Positions 61,286 to 64,000 of a DNA stretch of 64,000 bases are shown in pieces. The translations under genes were made by a program, and so were the position numbers. Positions within the stretch are counted from its first letter, which is position 1. Every line of letters starts with the position of its first letter. The notes below the pieces were generated by a model. It saw nothing but the letters and a program-made list of their open reading frames with translations, searched no databases and was not told the origin of the DNA. Source of the DNA: DASSQJ01 sp963772645 (GTDB taxonomy: Bacteria > Actinomycetota > Actinomycetes > Actinomycetales > Dermatophilaceae); NCBI GenBank assembly GCA_963772645.1, contig CAVYYD010000012.1:31046-95045 (forward strand). The letters are read 5' to 3'.

Positions 61286-61408
61286 CTGCTGGAGCCGTCA
61301 CGCTGTCGGGGTGCGCGTGAGGACGTGTCCGGTCCCCTTGCACGTGCTCCCTACCGCCGCCTTGCGCACCGCCTTGGGCCGTTGGACCTCGAAGAGGCTG
61401 CGGGCGGA

Positions 61409-62700
61409 TCAGCTCGATGACGACCGGAACGTCAGGTTCTCCCTCGCCCGACGTTGGAGGAGGGCGCGCTCACTCTCGTTCCTGGTTCGCGCAGCCGCCT
61501 CGGTGAACGCCTCGGCCGCCTGCGCGTTCAGCCCGGCTCGTTCGAGCAGGTCTGCGCGCACACTCGGCAGGAGCGGCGAGTCGGCGAGGCCGGCTTGGCC
61601 CAGTTCCGCCAGCACGGCGAGCCCGGCGTCCGGTCCGAACGCCCGCCCGTGCGCCACCGCCCGGTTCACCTCGACGACCGGCCCGGGCGCGGCTTCGGCC
61701 AGGACGTCATACAGAGCCGCGATCCGGCGCCAGTTCGTGTCCTCGGCACGCCCGGCGCGGGCGTGCTGGGCGGCAATCGAAGCCTGCAGGAAGTACTTCC
61801 CAACGGGCTTGCCGCGCGCCGCGAGCCGCTCGGCCCGCTGCAGGGCGGCCAGTCCGCGGCGGATCAGCATCGTGTCCCATCGGCTCCGGTCCTGCATCTC
61901 CAGCAGGACCGGGGCGCCCGCTCGTCGAGCCGGGCGCCCATCCTCGAGCCCTGGATCTCCAGCAATGCCTGGAGTCCGAGCACCTCGACCTCGTCGGGGG
62001 CGAACGCAACCAGCATCCGGGCAAGCCTCATCGCCTCGTTCGCCAGGTCGGGGCGCATCCAGTCCCGGCCACTGGTGGCGGTGTAGCCCTCGTTGAAGAT
62101 GAGGTAGATCACGGCCATCACGTCGTCGATCCGTCTGGTCCGCTCCGCCCCGGTGGGCAGCTCGAACTGGGCGTGTGCCGCGGACAGCGTCTTCTTCGCG
62201 CGCGAGATGCGCTGACCCATCGACGACTCGGAGACCATGAACCCGCGGGCGATCTCGGCGGTGGTGAGTCCGCCGACCAGGCGCAGCGTCAGCGCGGCAC
62301 GGGACTCGGCCGTCAGGGCGGGATGGCAGGACAGGAAGATCAGGCGCAGGACGTCGTCCTCGATGTCGTCGACCTGGCCGTCGAGGTCGGGCATCACCGC
62401 CCCCTCTCCACCCAGGGCATGTTCGAGCTCCGCGGTCTTGCGGCGCAGGTTGTCGGCGCGCCGGAAGTGGTCGACGCCCCGCCGCTTGGCGATGGTCATC
62501 AGCCACGCGATGGGGTTCTCCGGGACGCCGGTCGTCGGCCACTGCTCCAGCGCGGCCACGAGCGCGTCCTGGGCCAGGTCCTCAGCGAGGTCCACATCAC
62601 GGGTCATCCGGGTGAGGGCGCCGACGAGGCGGGCCGATTCGGCCCGCCACGCCGCGACGATGGCCTCGTTCGAGTCATCGGTACTGGTCCCCGCCGGCAC
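61409..62700 (-). CDS. ECF sigma factor, DUF6596/SigJ-like YCII-linked group (frame broken)
   Basis: An RNA polymerase sigma factor of the ECF group with a long C-terminal helical domain, usually encoded beside YCII-domain proteins. The first frame has region 2 (ARLVGALTRMTRDVDLAEDL then AQDALVAALEQW, PENPIAWLMTIAKRRGVDHF) and region 4 (LTLRLVGGLTTAEIARGFMV then SESSMGQRISRAKK). The conserved extension DDVMAVIYLIFNEGYTATSG follows. The frame breaks at a GGG run (61917-61919), and the rest, VLLEMQDRSRWDTMLIRRGL to the end, continues in another frame. One added G rejoins them as DERGAPVLLEMQ. GTG start at 62700. Confidence 0.87.
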
Positions 62701-62723
62701 GTCGCCAGCGTAGTGAGTCCCGG

Positions 62724-63097
62724 TCAGTCGCCCGGGGCCTCCGGGCCGCTGGAGATCTGTCGAAGGGTCGAGACCACCGTGACCTCGGGCCAGTACTTCG
62801 CGTGGAGCTCGGCGAACTCCTGCTGGTCGGCCACGGCCTCCTCGAGGCTGTCGTACTGCAGGAGCGACCAACCGCCGACGACCTCCTTGGCTTCGGCATA
62901 CGGTCCGTCGACCCGGCTGACCTCGCCCTGGCGGACCACGAAGTTCACCGCGTCCTCAGTTCCGTACAGGCCGCCGCCGTCGAGGAACACACCTTGGCGG
63001 CCCGCTCGCCGATGTAGGCGTCCATCGCGTCGAAGAGCGCCTGTGGCGGCGTGCCGATGCCCTCTTCCATCCTCACGAATCCCATGAAACGCGGCAT
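62724..63097 (-). CDS. YCII-family protein (frame broken)
   Basis: A small dimeric ferredoxin-like-fold protein of the YCII (DGPF) family, the standard partner of this ECF sigma group. The first frame from 63097 reads PRFMGFVRMEEGIGTPPQAL then DAMDAYIGERAA; the second continues QGVFLDGGGLYGTEDAVNFV, then VDGPYAEAKEVVGGWSLLQY, containing the DGP(Y/F) motif and active-site-like residues. One missing base near 62993-63005 explains the shift. It lies 23 bases upstream of the sigma gene on the same strand, so the two form an operon. Confidence 0.82.
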
Positions 63098-63189
63098 TGT
63101 GATCACTCCTGGTGGTTTGACGGGGAGTTGCTTGGTGCACGTACGTCGAACGGCCGTCAGGGTCTTCGACATCGAGTATCGAGGTCCTT

Positions 63190-63509
63190 TCACAGTCGCC
63201 GCCATCGGCCGAGGCGGGGAACCGGGAGGGCGAGACCCACCGCCAGGAGCCGCGTTTCCTCCGCGGCGTGGCCCGGGGCCGCGAGCTCGGCGTCGCAGGT
63301 GAACAGCGGTGCCGACAACGCTTCGGCCAGCGCGATGTAGGACGCGTCGTCGGTCGTGAACTGGCGACGCACCTGCCAGATGCGCTCGGCAAGCGGCTCG
63401 ACCTCGTGGCGAGTGATGGTGAACGCGAAGTGGTCGAGCCGGGCCTGTTCTGCCACGGCGGGCGCGAACTTTCGGCCTCGACCATCGCCGAGGCCTCGAT
63501 CACGGTCAC
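63190..63509 (-). pseudogene. VapC-type PIN-domain toxin, truncated and frame-broken
   Basis: The GTG start overlaps the vapB stop, as usual, and begins VTVIEASAMVE, the first strand and catalytic Asp position (Glu here) of a PIN RNase. After about twelve residues the frame shifts, and the next recognisable part is already FAPAVAEQ, then ARLDHFAFTITRHEVEPLAE and TTDDASYIALAEALSAPLFT then CDAEL, the C-terminal catalytic segment. Around 30-60 residues expected in between are missing. The first acidic residue is Glu rather than Asp. The toxin is probably inactive. Confidence 0.7.
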
Positions 63510-63733
63510 CGCCGGCCGGCCCGGACCACCTCGAGGACCTCATCGGCGGTGGGGCCGGCAGATCGATCGCGAGCCCGCAGCCTCGCCACGATCTGTGCGT
63601 TCGTCGGCCTCGTCGCGATCTTGGTCAGCTCGGCGCCGACGTAGGCAGACAGGGACTTGCCCTCGGCCGCGGCGCGCGCCTTGAGCGTCTCGGCAACCTC
63701 GTCTGGGACATCGCGGATGTAGAGGGTGGTCAT
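63506..63733 (-). CDS. VapB-type antitoxin (ribbon-helix-helix)
   Basis: A 75-residue protein. The N-terminal TTLYIRDVPDEVAETLKARA then AEGKSLSAYVGAEL is a typical FitA/VapB ribbon-helix-helix DNA-binding motif, and the C-terminal NAQIVARLRARDRSAGPTAD would neutralise the PIN toxin. The ATG at 63731-63733 starts at the first strand. It overlaps the toxin gene by four bases. The toxin looks degraded, so this may be an orphan antitoxin. The 224 bases upstream show no gene or clear operator. Confidence 0.83.
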   Translation of the reverse strand: MTTLYIRDVPDEVAETLKARAAAEGKSLSAYVGAELTKIATRPTNAQIVARLRARDRSAGPTADEVLEVVRAGRR

Positions 63734-63957
63734 GACCCTCCCGCCAGCAGTGTGCAATCAGCCCGACCCGGCAGCGGCAACCCAGGTCGTTCGTCCGGTC
63801 CGGGACACTGCGGGTGCGGGCCTTGCGATGAACCGTGGCATGGCGTGCGTCATGGCCGAGGGAGTGGTCGTCGTCCGGTCGGGGCCCGGCGGCCTGGGCG
63901 CTCGGGTGTGACCCAAGGGATGGGCGACCGCGGAGGGCCTGACCTGCGGTGATGCGG

Positions 63958-64000
63958 TGGAGCCGGTGACGGGAATCGAACCCGCGTGTCCAGCTTGGGA
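63958..64000 (-). tRNA. tRNA-Gly (anticodon CCC), 5' part outside window
   Basis: Read on the minus strand the last bases are TCCCAAGCTG, then a variable region, the T-arm GCGGG-TTCGATT-CCCGT, the acceptor strand CACCGGC, a T discriminator and encoded CCA. The anticodon loop (T)TCCCAA gives anticodon CCC. The D arm and 5' acceptor strand lie beyond base 64000. Confidence 0.85.

Noticed and set aside
63958..64000. tRNA as an integration site for a mobile element covering 51-63 kb
   Set aside because: No integrase, no direct repeat of the tRNA 3' end elsewhere in the window, and composition does not change. The VapBC and endonuclease-like remnants alone do not define an island.

Overview
The window is very GC-rich (well over 70% by eye), uses GTG starts freely, and is packed with genes that overlap by 1-4 bases. 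It carries families typical of Actinobacteria: a mycothiol-type maleylpyruvate isomerase family protein, the biotin synthase auxiliary protein BsaP, DUF6458, DUF6584 and a small flavin oxidoreductase of the F420-associated group. It is best read as chromosomal DNA of a high-GC actinomycete. Micrococcales (Intrasporangiaceae-like) is my guess, not a demonstrated placement. Most of the content is housekeeping and respiratory metabolism. There is no prophage, integrase, IS element or CRISPR array.

Layout. 0-4 kb: the 3' end of a TrmH-family methyltransferase gene, a VOC protein, and a csoR-copA copper operon with a clear CsoR palindrome. 4-8.4 kb: purB, a low-molecular-weight phosphatase, and a NarL-type two-component pair. 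9-17.7 kb: biotin genes (bioF-bioD; bioB-bsaP-flavin reductase-bioA) around a feoABC iron operon with a DtxR/IdeR-like box. 17.7-25 kb: cytochrome bd oxidase and its assembly transporter (cydABDC), running straight into a BlaI repressor and M56 peptidase pair. 25-39 kb: sugar and envelope functions (galE, a second epimerase with a Cys/His insert, GT2, a multispanning membrane protein, a DUF2064 protein, an L,D-transpeptidase lipoprotein, a GH13 enzyme, a membrane alpha/beta hydrolase), plus an aminotransferase and a divergent FAD oxidase/LysR pair. 39.4-44.5 kb: a 2-oxo acid dehydrogenase operon (E1alpha, E1beta, E2) ending in an unrecognised 488-residue protein. 44.5-53.6 kb: MarR-MFS drug efflux, SRPBCC and mycothiol-type proteins, a CopD-CtaG fusion, a nitrilase-family hydrolase, a broken endonuclease-like gene and a GlcD-type oxidase. 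53.6-64 kb: small membrane proteins, a second two-component pair, an acyl-CoA dehydrogenase, DUF6584, DUF1697, an ECF sigma factor with its YCII partner, a VapBC remnant, and the 3' half of a tRNA-Gly on the minus strand.

Two features cut across the annotation. First, at least nine single-base frame breaks hit otherwise well-conserved genes (copA, bioA, cydC, cydD twice, an endonuclease-like gene, the sigma factor, its YCII partner, vapC). Most lie in short G/C runs and cluster at 3-22 kb and 52-63.5 kb. This looks more like residual consensus error than mass pseudogenisation, but the copA break falls exactly on a -1 slippery heptamer and deserves its own check. Second, a 44-bp palindromic repeat with fixed ends (TCGGGTGC...GCACCCGA) occurs three times between genes.

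No intergenic stretch exceeds 300 bases. The longest are 39122-39412 (before the 2-oxo acid dehydrogenase operon) and 63734-63957 (before vapB, where I see nothing).
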